Shown here: piece by piece, positions 54,585 through 64,000 of the stretch
How the letters are laid out: the number at the start of each line of letters is the position of its first letter
How positions within the stretch are numbered: the first letter of the stretch is position 1
Source of the DNA: Pomphorhynchus laevis
Lineage: Eukaryota; Acanthocephala; Palaeacanthocephala; Echinorhynchida; Pomphorhynchidae
Assembly (NCBI GenBank): GCA_012934845.2
Contig: WNNJ02001120.1
Location: 62,001-126,000 of the forward strand
DNA: 64,000 nucleotides
Direction: 5' to 3'
Position numbers and translations under genes: made by a program
Notes under the pieces: model-generated
Told to the model about the DNA's origin: nothing
Seen by the model: the letters and a program-made list of their open reading frames with translations, nothing else
The model's database searches: none

Positions 54585-55318
54585 CACTGAACTTTGATTC
54601 ACGACTTTCAGTCACTATGTCACTTCTAGACAACCAATGTGTACCTGGCAATACTCATCAGTAGAATGAAGTACTCACTGGTCGTATTGGTTGTCTGTGT
54701 GACATTGTGAATAAAGGCTTTTCCGACACTTTGCAATGTCACACAGGCAACAGAAACGACCAGTGAGTAATTCATTCTACTGATGAGTGTTGCCGGGTAC
54801 TCATTGGTCGTCTAGAAGTGACATGGTGACTGAAAGTCGTGAATCAAAGTCCAATCTAATAATCAATAGCATTTTGTGTAAATGCCGTATTTCGAAAGAA
54901 ATCCTGGACGGTTGTCTACTCAGCACATCCGTGCTCTACTATTATACATGCTGTATCCATTAAGGATCCAACAAGTGCAGCTACAACTCAGCAACAACCT
55001 CTGCCTAGTGTTTAAGGATGGTCCGCACAGCTTTTTATCTGGTAAAGAGCGTATACCTCAGACAATTAAGCAAAGTGTCGGAAACGCCTTTATTCACAAT
55101 GTCACACAGACAACCGAAACGACCAGTGAGTACTTCATTCTACTGATGAGTGTTGCCGGGTACTTATTGGTCGTCTAGAAGTGACATGGTGACTGAAAGT
55201 CGCGAATCAAAGTCCAGTCTAACAAGCAACATCATTTTGTATAAATGCCGTATTTCGAAAGAAATCATGTACCGTTGTCTACTCAGCACATCGGTGCACT
55301 ACTATTATATACGGTAAA
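54585..55318. repeat. 364-bp repeat family: inverted fragment plus tandem plus-oriented units
   Basis: A minus-oriented fragment (54585-~54725) is followed by plus-oriented sequence with CTGATGA at 54780-54786 and again at 55143-55149, a 363-bp period. GAAACGACCAGTGAGTAC precedes each CTGATGA, and TGTTGCCGGG follows. Same layout (inverted then tandem) as at 9253-10213, 45 kb away. Confidence 0.75.
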
Positions 55319-55319
55319 A

Positions 55320-55985
55320 TATGGTTACACCTGTTGTTCCGTCCTACGCAATCTTATATATGGCTAATTATGAAGAAAACTTATTCGAACAAATTGATCA
55401 ACCACTAATCTAGTTACGATATATCGACGATATATTTATGTTATGGAACATAGTGAAGAATTTCTACAAATATTCTTAGTATAAGAATATTTATATTGAA
55501 TAATATTAACGTTGGCTAATAATATTAAACGAGATGCGGTGTGCCAATCTACAGGGGATATATATGTGTGTGAACATGTAGATTGTGCAAAATGCAGTAT
55601 GTAGGCGAGACAAAATGTATCATGAACGTTAGACATAATAATCATCGTAGCGATATAAACAAGGTATATAAATGAAGAGACGCGATTGTGAACCACTGTA
55701 TTTATGCTTATGATAAGAAAGAAGATTTATTTGAATACGTAATCGTAGAGAACAATGCTTACGACACGGCTTTACGACGACGGCATGAGCAAATATGGAT
55801 TGGACAGCTATGTACGGATGAGTCAAGTAGACTGAATACGGAACGCGTCTAAATTGAAGGGACATAAGATAAAAATATTTTTAATTTATTTTTTGCTTGT
55901 TAATGATCGGCTAATTTAACTGTTTTTTTTTGTATTGTATATTATAAAGGCCTAGAGGCCGAAACGTCAAAATAAATCCTTGTTT
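55320..55985 (+). pseudogene. Penelope-like element 3' part: RT end, GIY-YIG endonuclease, terminal motif
   Basis: VVPSYAILYMANYEENLFEQ then LRYIDDIFMLWN (55340-55450) is the RT palm with the catalytic YIDD. After a deletion, IYVCEHVDCAK and QYVGETKC (one base shift) with VRHNNHRSDINK and LRRRHEQIWIGQL..SSRLN (55540-55850) is the GIY-YIG nuclease end. The 3' sequence AAGGCCTAGAGGCCGAAACGTC (quoted core GGCCTAGAGGCCGAAACGTC, ~55948-55967) resembles stem II and the GAAAC core of Penelope hammerheads, but no CTGATGA precedes it. A different Penelope subfamily from 33.4-35.1 kb. Confidence 0.82.
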
Positions 55986-56264
55986 GTCCGGTAAAAAAAC
56001 AATTATTTAGCTTTACTATTGAGTACTCCTGTGTAAGTCCCTGACCTCAGTGAAAAAAAAACAAGCTTTATACAAACTACAAATATTTCAATATATATAG
56101 TACAAATATTTATCATATTTCCAGGATTCTATTAATTCAATTTTATCCATATATTTATTATTATTGTTACAACAGCCCAGGAGCATAAGCTCAAATTGGC
56201 TGGATCACATAGCTCAAAACATAAAAAAAAACAGAAAATAAAGAAATAAAAGGTGAAACTGTCA

Positions 56265-57084
56265 TTATCGTGATTTAATAATTGCCTTGAACTTCTGGAC
56301 GGATTCGCTGTCGATTGTCGATGCATGAAGATTGTTCCACAGGTCAGCAATGCGATCACTTATCGGAACACAATTTGTTTTGGGACGGAGCCTGCGCTTT
56401 ATCATAAGTCTGTGGCCTCGTAGTCGACCCGGTGGACGAATTGTAAACATAGACTTCGAAACATGTCCAGGTATAGACAGTGACCGCCATACATACACTA
56501 GGTCGGCGTCAGACAGCGAACGTTCAACAGTGTGTACATTCAACAATGCCAGTCTCTGGGTATAGTTGACACCACGCACTGAGGACATAAGATGGGTTGC
56601 TTGTCGTAATATCCGTTCGTATATTTCCAATTCGTCACGGAGCTGTGGGTGTATTGCAGGGGACGCGTATAACATGTGCGATTTTATAAGGGCAGAGTAG
56701 GCAATGCGAAAACTAACTGGATCGAGTTGGCCAAACGAGCGTCTTAACATACCTAGCATACGTCGACATTTGGATGTGACATATTGGACGTGGACTCGTG
56801 CCTTTATATCTTCACTTACGATCACGCACAGATCACTGAAACATGAAACCTTCTCGATGTTTACATCTTCTATCGCATATGTCCCTACGATTTTTATGGG
56901 ACCTATGTGCATATGACTACACTTGTTAGGATTCAAAACCAGTCCCTTTGCACGACACCATTTGGTGATTGAGTCTACGTCGCGTTGCAACTCAATTACA
57001 TCGTGCGTGCTTTGTATTGGACGCCAAATCTTTAAATCATCGGCATATAGAGCGCACTCACTGGATATGACATCAATCATATCA

Positions 57085-57122
<38 letters not shown>

Positions 57123-58925
57123 TAACAAATATATTTTATAATATAACAAATTATATTATATATATAGAAAAGCATTGGACTCAGAACGCAGCCTTGTGGT
57201 ACACCACAGGTGATTGCTGACCACTTAGATATACAACCTTTGATGCGCACGGCAAAGTAACGATCAGTTAGGAATGACTGAATCCAAGTTTTAACGCGAC
57301 CGTCAATCCCACATAGCGATAGTTGATTGATAAAAATACGGTGTACGACCCTATCAAAAGCTTTTGATAAATCGAAGAAAAGCGTATCCACTCCCGTTCC
57401 TGCTTGAACCGCATTCGACCAACTATTCCTGGAGAATACAAGGTTAGTTACCGTAGAACGGTGAGGTCTGAAACCGTGCTGGGCATCGTTGAGAATGTTA
57501 TTGTCTTCTAGATGTGAACTTACTGTACGAAGCAGAATCTTCTCCATTACTTTGCACGCAATAGAAGTTAGACTTATGGGACGATAATTGTTAGTCTTAT
57601 TGCGATCATTCTTTTTGAACACAGGGCAGATTATAGATCTTTTCCAGTCATCCGGTAAACTTCCAGAGTATAGAGAACTCTGGAATATAGCACATAGCGG
57701 ACTTGTCAACACTGTAGCCAGCTCGCGGAAAAGTATAGATGGAAGGCCATCCGGTCCGGAAACGCGAGTACGTGGAAGCTTAAGTAGCTCTGTACGGACG
57801 TCCTCTTCGCTAATAAATATGTCATTAAGACATGATCGAATGAATCTGGGAGTGTAATGGGACAAATAGTCGTAATCCAACTTCGATTCTTGAATTGCAA
57901 AATGAGCGGAAAAGAGCTCTGTAACTTCGATAGGGTCAACAATTAAATCACCCGCGTTGTTCACAATGCTGTAAAATTTATCTGACGCAGTATTACGGCG
58001 CAGTAGGTGATTGAATAACTGCTTAGGGTTCGAGGATGCAGCCCGACATATGTTAGAAATGAAATTCTTCCTCTTCAGTCTCTTAATATAAGTTACCTTG
58101 TTTCTCATAAACGATATTTATCAAAGGATAGTCTACCATCTTTGTACGCAGAAAATAAGATATCCCGTGATCTGATTTCATGCTTAATTTCAGAGTCAAA
58201 CCAAATTGGAATCCGGATGCTCGTTTTCTTATGTTGAATTGGTGAGAAGAATGTCAATAACTCAATCAGAGTACGTTTTAGATGGTTCCATGCAGGGTTA
58301 GTACCAATGATAAAAGGATTAGGCCATGCTACCGTACTGAGTATACGTTCCATACTGAAAAAGTTAGCCTTCATTAAATTGAGTTGTGGAACTGTTTTGA
58401 TTGAACGAGGGCATCTGAGCGAAACTACAATATCAATCACACGATGGTCACTAGAACTGATTGGTGGATCATAATTAATCCGGTCAATGATAGAGGCATC
58501 AACCGATAGGCATATATCAAGTAAAGACGCACTATGTCCACGAGCGCGTGTAAATTCGTGAATTAGCTGATTAAGGTTCAAGTCATTAATAGCGTCGAGA
58601 AGATTTGCTGATTCAGGGTCACAACCAGGTAGAGGCACGAAGTTTATCCAGTCAACGTGGGGCATATCGAAATAACCAAGAAATCACCGACAAAGAATCT
58701 CGCGCGAAGATGATGACTCCGCCACCTCTTGAAGATAACCGATCCATACGAACAAGAGAATATCCATCTAGACTAATTTCATCATCACATATTTGTGCAT
58801 TAAGCCAGGTTTCCGTGAGTGCTACAATATCCGCATTTTTTTGCTTGACAACAAAGGAAAGTTCGGATAAATTAGTTGATATACTAAGTATATTTGTACA
58901 TAAGAGACGCAAGTTAGATATATGG
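56265..58925 (-). pseudogene. Element D ORF2 endonuclease-RT, two breaks
   Basis: Endonuclease: LLCTNILSISTNLSEL, IVALTETWLNAQ, GYSLVRMDR, GGGVIIFARDS (58912-58655); after a break, MPHVDWINFVPLPGCD, FTRARGHSASLLDICLS and ISSSDHRVID (58665-58420), with SDH intact. The GDFN block falls in the break. RT (58108-57170): GPDGLPSILF, NYRPISLTSIACKV, QHGFRPHRSTVTNL, LFFDLSKAFDRV, GVPQGCVLSPMLFYIY. A TA-rich insertion then shifts the frame, and the protein resumes at 57080 with CALYADDLKIWRP and continues to 56265 (DLWNNLHASTIDSESVQKFK). Confidence 0.85.
57088..57166. repeat. (TA)n and AT-rich expansion inside RT codons
   Basis: About 15 TA units (57088-57118) plus an AT-rich stretch to 57166 sit between codons for MLFYIY and NDMIDV. 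The uninterrupted family motif is FSIYINDL, so ~80 bp has been added at a TATATA site. Confidence 0.9.
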
Positions 58926-59109
58926 TAGTCTTGTTGATCACAAATAGGTGTGTTGTGAGATTAAAAATCTTCCGAATGACGGCGATCACGAAAATGGAGT
59001 GAACTCGTCATTATTGTTGGCCCGATAGCTAGTTTAATGCGGCGCAACGCAAGGTGACAGGGTCTACTTGCTGCGCAAGAACAAGAGGCGTCATTTATAT
59101 TTAATTGAT

Positions 59110-59600
59110 GTTTAATTTTTGTTAGATAGGCGTTATAGGTTAATTGTAAGGTTTTTTAATTATAAGGTTAATTTATAGCATATATATGCATATGTATTAT
59201 TAATACATATATATTATAATACCTATAACACCTATCTAGCAAAAATTAAACATCGATTAAATAAATATATGAATAAAATTGAATTAATACTTATGGTCTT
59301 CTATTTATTGCGATAAATTTCTGCTATTTATTTAATTTTATCCATATATTTATATTTACTTGAAGGATTAATTTTTGTTAGATATGCGTTATAGTTATTA
59401 TAAGATATATATGTATATCTTTTTCCGAATATAAGATTAATTAATTTTACTAACGCTTCTTTAATATGTACTAAATCTATATTTGGATAAAGCGTACTAA
59501 AATCGTATGTATTTATATTTTGAAAATTTATTCGCTAATTATTAATATAATTAACCTTATATAACATATGATTTTTATAACGACTATTATCAGTTTATTA
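59110..59600 (-). pseudogene. Penelope-like RT fragments
   Basis: Minus strand near 59560-59440 reads INTYDFSTLYPNIDLVHIKE with ALVKLINLIF, equivalent to the 34.1-kb copy. The plus stretch 59180-59290 and its reverse near 59330-59400 repeat a Penelope spacer (CATCGATTAAATAAATATATG) in opposite directions. Very AT-rich and rearranged. Confidence 0.6.
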
Positions 59601-59990
59601 ACGTCTCAATCTGGTGAATCAACGACCATATGATTACTACAACGATTATAAATAGTCCATTCAATTCCGCCTTCGAAATTCTCCGGGGTAGTTCCTTACG
59701 TTTTGAACGAGGCGACTAGACCGACTGCTGATTGGGTTTTATCGCGACACACAGTTGACGATTATCCCGCATTTAGTATTGAACCGAATGGTTTTCTCGA
59801 ACCAATATCAAGAGCGATATGTGTAAGCGTACAACTGGATACCGCTGTCATCTCGAATTTTGCTTGTGATTCTCTTCATGCCCTGTATTTTTATCCTTCC
59901 TTTCGGCGCGAGACGAGTGATCACATTGTGGATCACTCGCCTCGAGTGATCACATTATATCTTTATAGATATAATAAAATATATTTTATA
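59601..59990. other. Unclassified repeat with GTGATCAC palindromes
   Basis: A GC-richer block (59640-59960). Its end CCTTCCTTTCGGCGCGAGA then GAGTGATCACATTGTGGATCACTC recurs inverted at 60925-60985. No protein motif is visible in the 105-codon frame here. Confidence 0.4.
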
Positions 59991-60270
59991 GATATATATC
60001 ATATCTTTTTCCAAATATAAGATTAATTAATTTTTCTAATGCTTCTTTAATATCTGCTAAATCTAGATTTGTATAAAGCGTACTAAAATCGTACGTATTT
60101 ATATTCTGAAAATTTATTCCTTTTGTGTGTTCTAAAAATTCTTTTGTAGAATTAATACTGAAATAGTGTTTTATACCAGTATTAATTTCGATTATCCTAC
60201 AATATTTTTTGAAGTGTGCTTTTATTACATTAAGTATTTTATTACTTAAATAAAGTAATATTTTTTACTT
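59991..60270 (-). pseudogene. Penelope-like RT fragment
   Basis: Minus strand: NKILNVIKAHFKKYC, IEINTGIKHYFSINSTKEFL, NINTYDFSTLYTNLDLADIK with EALEKLINLIFGK. This is the fingers-palm block of the 33.8-kb Penelope RT in one almost open frame. Confidence 0.75.
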
Positions 60271-60289
60271 TTATTTTATAACATATATC

Positions 60290-60900
60290 TTTTTCCAGTC
60301 AATAAAGTTGAATTAATAGAATCCTTAAATATTTTGATAAATCAGAATTATTTAAAAGTAGGGGCGGCATCTATATTTAGACAAATAAGGTTTATTATAA
60401 GGTTAATTTATAACGCATATATGCGTATGTATTATTAATACATATATTATAATAACTATAACGCATTACACACAAAAATTAAACCATCAATTAAATATAA
60501 ATATATGTATAAAATTGAATTATTTATAAATCAAAATTATTTAAAAATAATTATTTAAAAATAATCTATATTTAGACAAATAAAAGGTGTTCCAATGGAG
60601 GTAATAGTAGTCCAATTATAGTTGACTATTTTTAAGCTTTATAGAATGTGAATTTATTTAACTTTTTAAAAAATAAATCCGAATTATTTAAAGATATGAA
60701 ATATATGTTTTGATATATTGATTATTTGTGTGTATTTAACTCTAACATTTTTTATTCAATAAGCGAACAAATTTATCCAGTAGCATTATTCTTGATCAAA
60801 CCAATATTGATGATAAAGAAGGTATATATCTACATATATATTTGCATGACCACAATTCATACCATATAATATTAAATATATAAAAAAGATTTATTTTTTC
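60290..60900 (+). pseudogene. Penelope-like RT fragments, plus strand
   Basis: Pieces ASIFRQI at ~60370, NKRCSNGGNSSPIIVDYF near 60580-60630 (equivalent to KGVPMGGNSSPIIADLF) and FKDMKYMF then YIDYLCV near 60690-60730 (YIDD region changed). In opposite orientation to 59991-60270, so the element has been broken and inverted. Confidence 0.65.
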
Positions 60901-60904
60901 GTAT

Positions 60905-60990
60905 CACATTATTATTATTATTATTTCGAGGCAAGTGATCACAATGTGATCACTCGCCTCGCGCCGAAAGGAAGGATAAAATGATAATAG
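60905..60990. repeat. Inverted partner of 59880-59960 with a long hairpin
   Basis: CGAGGCAAGTGATCACAATG and GTGATCACTCGCCTCG form a ~16-bp-arm hairpin. The following CGCCGAAAGGAAGGATAAAA is the reverse complement of the block at 59888-59912. The pair brackets the Penelope fragments. Confidence 0.65.
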
Positions 60991-61145
60991 CCCCGCGTGG
61001 CCGAATGGTGGAGGCGTGTGCATTGCAAACTCTATGTACGTGTTTCAAACCTCGAGCATGCACTCTCTATTGACTTCTCTGTAAGCACACGTCAAAGCCA
61101 CAAGATCGCGTTGTCGAAAGACGTAGGGGCACCCGATGGTGAAGC
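60991..61145 (+). repeat. tRNA-derived SINE (Leu/Ser-like head)
   Basis: GTGGCCGAATGGTGGAGGCG (60997-61016) is a box A of class II tRNA style and GTTTCAAACCT (61042-61052) a box B; TTGCAAA between them sits where an anticodon loop would. The anticodon stem does not pair, so it is not a working tRNA gene. A ~90-bp body follows, ending against the AATAAT tail of a C relic. Different from the SINE at 4.6-5.3 kb. Confidence 0.55.
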
Positions 61146-61917
61146 GGGACCACTCTTCACTATTATTATTTCGACAAACAGACGAGCAAAGCTCACAGTT
61201 GCACTGTTAAAAAAAGAAAAAGTAAAGAAAAAAAAAGACTCACAAACAAAAGTCAAAAAAGTTCATGTTTGAATGCTGAAACCGATCTTGAGTTGACAAT
61301 TTCTTCACTTAATCGGTTCCACTTACCTAGATTCTGTGTCCAAATTGTACAGTTTTAGAGCGTATAACTTGTAAGCGTACAGCTAGTACGCATTTGTCAC
61401 ATTAAATAAATTTGTATTATTATAACTCGGCGATTGGCTAAAGTAAAATTGTGTCCACGCAAATCCCGACTTTTCCGAACAGTCATCAATTCTCTTAAGA
61501 CGTGATTTCCCTTGTGTAAAGCTTCCCATGTTGAACACATATCTCGCCGAAACCGAAGGTCGCTTATAGAAACCATACCAAGTTTTTTTAGCCTTTCATT
61601 ATAAGGTAAGGCTTTAACTGAATTTACGAGCTTTGTTGCCCGGCGCAGCACATTTTCAATTCTACTTTTCTCGTATACTGTTCTTGGGAACGAACATCGT
61701 GATGCATAGGTAAGATGACTGATCACAAATGCGTTGGCGAGTGCTCTAAATGAAACTAGACTCAACACACTAAAAGTTCTACAAATCATCCCAACCATTC
61801 GATTTGCTTTCGAGCAAGCCAACTAAGTATTCCAACTAGTCAAAAAATCATTCGCAACTACTATTCCAAGGTGCTAAGACGAGTTACTACTTTAATGTTC
61901 TGATCCTCAAGATGATA
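61146..61917 (-). pseudogene. Element C copy, 3' part
   Basis: Minus strand: from the HLEDQNIKVVTRL region (61917) through ACSKANRMVGMICRTFSVLS, LTYASRCSFPRTVYEKSRIE, RRDMCSTWEALHKGNHVLRE to AHRRV..SKTVQFGHR and the 3' UTR with tail at ~61150. It keeps Ser where the main C copy has a stop. Interrupted at 61370-61420 by a solo A tail. Confidence 0.82.
61370..61420 (+). mobile_element. 51-nt insertion consisting only of the A 3' tail
   Basis: TGTAAGCGTACAGCTAGTACGC, the GCATTTGTCAC block, TTAAATAAAT and TATTAT, flanked on both sides by TATAACT (61363-61369 and 61421-61427). The uninterrupted C element has a single TATAACT at the equivalent place, so this is a clean, extremely 5'-truncated retrotransposition event. 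Confidence 0.88.
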
Positions 61918-61927
61918 AAAAAACGAT

Positions 61928-62145
61928 TTATTTTAACGTGGCAAATGCGTGCCAGCGCACGCTTACATGACCACAACAAAACAAGACTGTGAATCAGGTG
62001 TCGAGAAGGTGTGAACGGAGGAGGTGTTTGAATGTGATAAAGGAGGGAGCGCGGCGGACGTCGAGAGGAAGTTGATTCCAGGCGAGTGAGGCGGCGACGA
62101 GGAAGGATCGGAGACCGTAGTTGTTGGAGTAATTTGGAAATGAGG
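61928..62145 (-). mobile_element. Element B copy, last ~215 bp
   Basis: Minus strand: tail hairpin at 61975-61928, stop, and codons for LRSFLVAASLAWNQLPLDV-like sequence up to SNYGL (62140). 5' truncated; upstream sequence is unrelated AT-rich DNA. Confidence 0.8.
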
Positions 62146-62189
62146 GTACAGATTGGATGAGGATAAATGTATCATTTAATATAATACAT

Positions 62190-62460
62190 TATATAAGAAG
62201 GTGTATATCTAGATATCACATGTTCATAATGTTCATATCACATATAGATATGAACTATTAATTTATATAGGAAAGATGAGAAATGTGTCTAGGTAGCCAT
62301 ATTATTAATAAAGCCAATATTAATGATAAAGAAGGTATATATTTAGATATTATTATTATTATCAATAGACAACAAAGTGAGCAGCAAGGCTCATTACAAG
62401 TTGCGTCACAATCAGAAAAAGTAAATGTAGAAAATGAAAATGTAGAGTGTACTTTCTATT
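62190..62460 (+). pseudogene. Penelope-like fragment and AT-rich DNA
   Basis: INKANINDKEGIYLDI near 62300-62350 matches words at ~35050-35095 and 60800-60830 that follow the YIDD block of the local Penelope elements. No more can be read. Confidence 0.45.
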
Positions 62461-62462
62461 GT

Positions 62463-64000
62463 TCATATGTTCTCTGACTCGATCTTCGTCTTCAAGAAGG
62501 GATCTTCCTCCAGATTTCGTTTAAAAGAAGCCAGATTCGAGGATGCTACTGTTGTGTCAGCAAGGTGGTTCCAAGTATTAACGATTCGTTGGAAGTATAG
62601 GGATGTTCGTTTGTAGCGTAATCGTTGTGTTTTTAGCATGAACTGATGACCACGAAGTGAGGTTATATCGCGCGTATGCATTAGCGATCTGAGTGGATGG
62701 CGATTGTCGTGTAAAATCTGCCAGGCTAGGCACAGGTCCGCCTTGTCGCGCAGATACTGAAGCGATCTCATTCCCAAACTCGAGAGCCGATCTTGATATT
62801 CCATATGTCTAACCGCTTTTACCATTTTAGTTGCTGATCGGAATACAGACTCTAGATTATAACGTTCTCGTAAGGTGATTGGGTAACAAGCTGGCGAAGC
62901 ATATAGGAGGATGCTCAAAATAAGTGCTTGTGAGATTGTTTTAAAGCATGAGATGTCAATATGAACAAGAGCTCGGCGAATCAGGCCGATGACTCTTCTC
63001 ACTTTGGAACATGTAGTGTCAGTATGTAAACGTGTCGATAAGTTAGAACATACATAAACACCTAAATCCCTGTATGAGTTCGTCCTAAGAATAACACTGT
63101 TGTTTATATGATAAATATGAGCTGACTCGGCCGGACGTCTTGATATACAAATGTAGGCACACTTTTTCAAATTGAATTTTAACCCGTTCAAAATCGACCA
63201 GTCATTTATGGTGTTAATATCATACTGCAAGATGTCAACATCTGAGTCCAAATATATGGGGCGCCAAATTTTTAAATCATCAGCATAAAGAACACACTCA
63301 GATCCAGGTTTAGGAATGAGGTCGTTAATGTATATGCTGAAAAGAACTGGACCGAGTATAGTTCCTTGAGGTACTCCAAGATTTGTAGGGAAGCGATCAG
63401 ATAATTCGTCGTTTACCCTTACGAAGCAATGACGGTCAGACAGAAATTCAATAATCCAGCGAACTAAACACTCATCAAGGTTGATATTACGCAGTTTTTG
63501 AATTAAATTAGCATGAAGGACTGTATCAAATGCCTTAGAGAAGTCGAAGAAGATGGCGTCAACCGGAATACCAGAATCATAATATCTGGTCCAGCTATCG
63601 TGTGATAACAACAAATTCGTTAGCGTTGAATGATTTTTTCGAAAACCATGTTGTTCAGGGGCTAGAATATGGTTCGTTTCTAGGTGAGTGGTGACTTTTC
63701 GCAGAAGTAAGCGTTCCAGTACGCGACAGCAGACACATGTGAGGCTAATCGGTCTGTAGTTACAGATGTCAGAACGAGACCCCTGTTTTAATATTGGGCA
63801 GATAATAGAGCGCTTCCAGTCTGAGGGAATCTTTCCTAGCACAAGTGTTGCACAGAAGATATTATATAGAGGTAGGTATATGATGTCAGCTAGGTTGCGA
63901 AGATATGCTGACGGCAATAGATCCGGACCAGCACTTAATGTGCATTTCAGACGGGACAACTCGCTGTACACTAAGTCAGGTCTAATGAAGTTATCAAGGT
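62463..64000 (-). CDS. CR1/Jockey-like RT polyprotein, open to the window edge
   Basis: The minus-strand frame is open from the window end (LDNFIRPDLVYSELS at 64000-63957) to a stop at 62463, over 510 codons. RT motifs: GPDLLPSAYLRNLADI, NYRPISLTCVCCRVLERLLL, QHGFRKNHSTLTNL, IFFDFSKAFDTVLHANL, GVPQGTILGPVLFSIYINDL and VLYADDLKIWRP. The C-terminal region has LGVYVCSNLSTRLHTD, LYASPACYPIT, LRGHQFMLKTQRLRYKR and NTWNHLADTTV. All catalytic Asp residues are present and there is no break, so this may be a young copy; the endonuclease and 5' end are outside. Closest local relatives are C and D. Confidence 0.9.
   Translation of the reverse strand, partial: LDNFIRPDLVYSELSRLKCTLSAGPDLLPSAYLRNLADIIYLPLYNIFCATLVLGKIPSDWKRSIICPILKQGSRSDICNYRPISLTCVCCRVLERLLLRKVTTHLETNHILAPEQHGFRKNHSTLTNLLLSHDSWTRYYDSGIPVDAIFFDFSKAFDTVLHANLIQKLRNINLDECLVRWIIEFLSDRHCFVRVNDELSDRFPTNLGVPQGTILGPVLFSIYINDLIPKPGSECVLYADDLKIWRPIYLDSDVDILQYDINTINDWSILNGLKFNLKKCAYICISRRPAESAHIYHINNSVILRTNSYRDLGVYVCSNLSTRLHTDTTCSKVRRVIGLIRRALVHIDISCFKTISQALILSILLYASPACYPITLRERYNLESVFRSATKMVKAVRHMEYQDRLSSLGMRSLQYLRDKADLCLAWQILHDNRHPLRSLMHTRDITSLRGHQFMLKTQRLRYKRTSLYFQRIVNTWNHLADTTVASSNLASFKRNLEEDPFLKTKIESENI

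Larger units (their letters stand above)
56130..59100 (-). mobile_element. Element D, CR1/Jockey-like retrotransposon, nearly full ORF2
   Basis: Minus strand: a short 5' part, endonuclease, RT, C-terminal region to a stop near 56265, a 3' UTR with an AACAATAATAATAAATA tail near 56150. Some ORF1 end may lie at 59095-58930. Damaged by a frameshift in the endonuclease and a microsatellite expansion in the RT. Confidence 0.82.

Noticed and set aside
60997-61065. Functional tRNA gene with GCA (Cys) anticodon
   Set aside because: Box A and B are present but the anticodon and acceptor stems do not pair, so it fits a SINE head better.

Overview
The window is AT-rich eukaryotic DNA, almost certainly from an invertebrate animal. 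It carries many families of non-LTR retrotransposons with AP-endonuclease plus reverse transcriptase, Penelope-like elements with a GIY-YIG domain, a Ty3/Gypsy pol relic, tRNA-derived SINEs and hammerhead-ribozyme repeats. I cannot name the phylum from sequence alone. Only two ordinary host genes are visible, both on the minus strand: a TAF5-type N-terminal-domain protein (7909-8976) and an intronless short-chain dehydrogenase (19983-20750). Almost everything else is mobile DNA in various states of decay.

Family names used here are local labels. Element A (1-3603, plus) is entered inside ORF1 and has an intact 969-codon ORF2; it is the best candidate for a recently active element. A-like copies also lie at 5570-6935, 11430-12200 and 36513-39297, the last split by a twin-priming-type inversion. 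Element B (12227-15775, minus, with more copies near 46.6-48.6, 50.5-51.8, 53.9-54.6 and 61.9-62.1 kb) has a different body but shares the short hairpin 3' tail with A. Element C (41.3-45.7 kb, plus; relic at 61.1-61.9 kb) has an ORF1 with a PHD-like Cys cluster and an ORF2 broken by a frameshift and a nonsense codon. Element D (56.1-59.1 kb, minus) and the copy at 62463-64000 (minus, running off the end) are CR1/Jockey-like. Element H (3.6-4.5, 25.1-27.6, 35.2-36.4 kb) is a distinct RT lineage with a conserved Cys-containing C-terminal domain. Further LINE relics fill 16.9-23.1, 23.8-25.1, 28-32.7, 39.3-40.8 and 45.7-49.8 kb. Penelope-like fragments lie at 33.4-35.1, 55.3-56.0, 59.1-60.9 and 62.2-62.4 kb.

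The most unusual part is 4.6-11.3 kb. It holds a head-to-head pair of tRNA-derived SINEs, a palindrome with hammerhead-like cores, a 364-bp tandem and inverted repeat family, and a tandem pair of 461-bp units. One of those units carries a complete canonical hammerhead ribozyme on the minus strand, the layout expected of a retrozyme. Three of these repeat families also share a module in which GAAAC and CTGAYGA are flanked by two crossing complementary segments; the paired strands differ between families but stay largely complementary.

The A and B elements appear to use a common 3' hairpin tail. A 51-nt insertion made only of that tail, flanked by a 7-bp target duplication inside a C relic, supports it as the reverse-transcription recognition end. 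The rest is a 16-bp minisatellite of about 1 kb, (TA)n tracts and AT-rich spacer.
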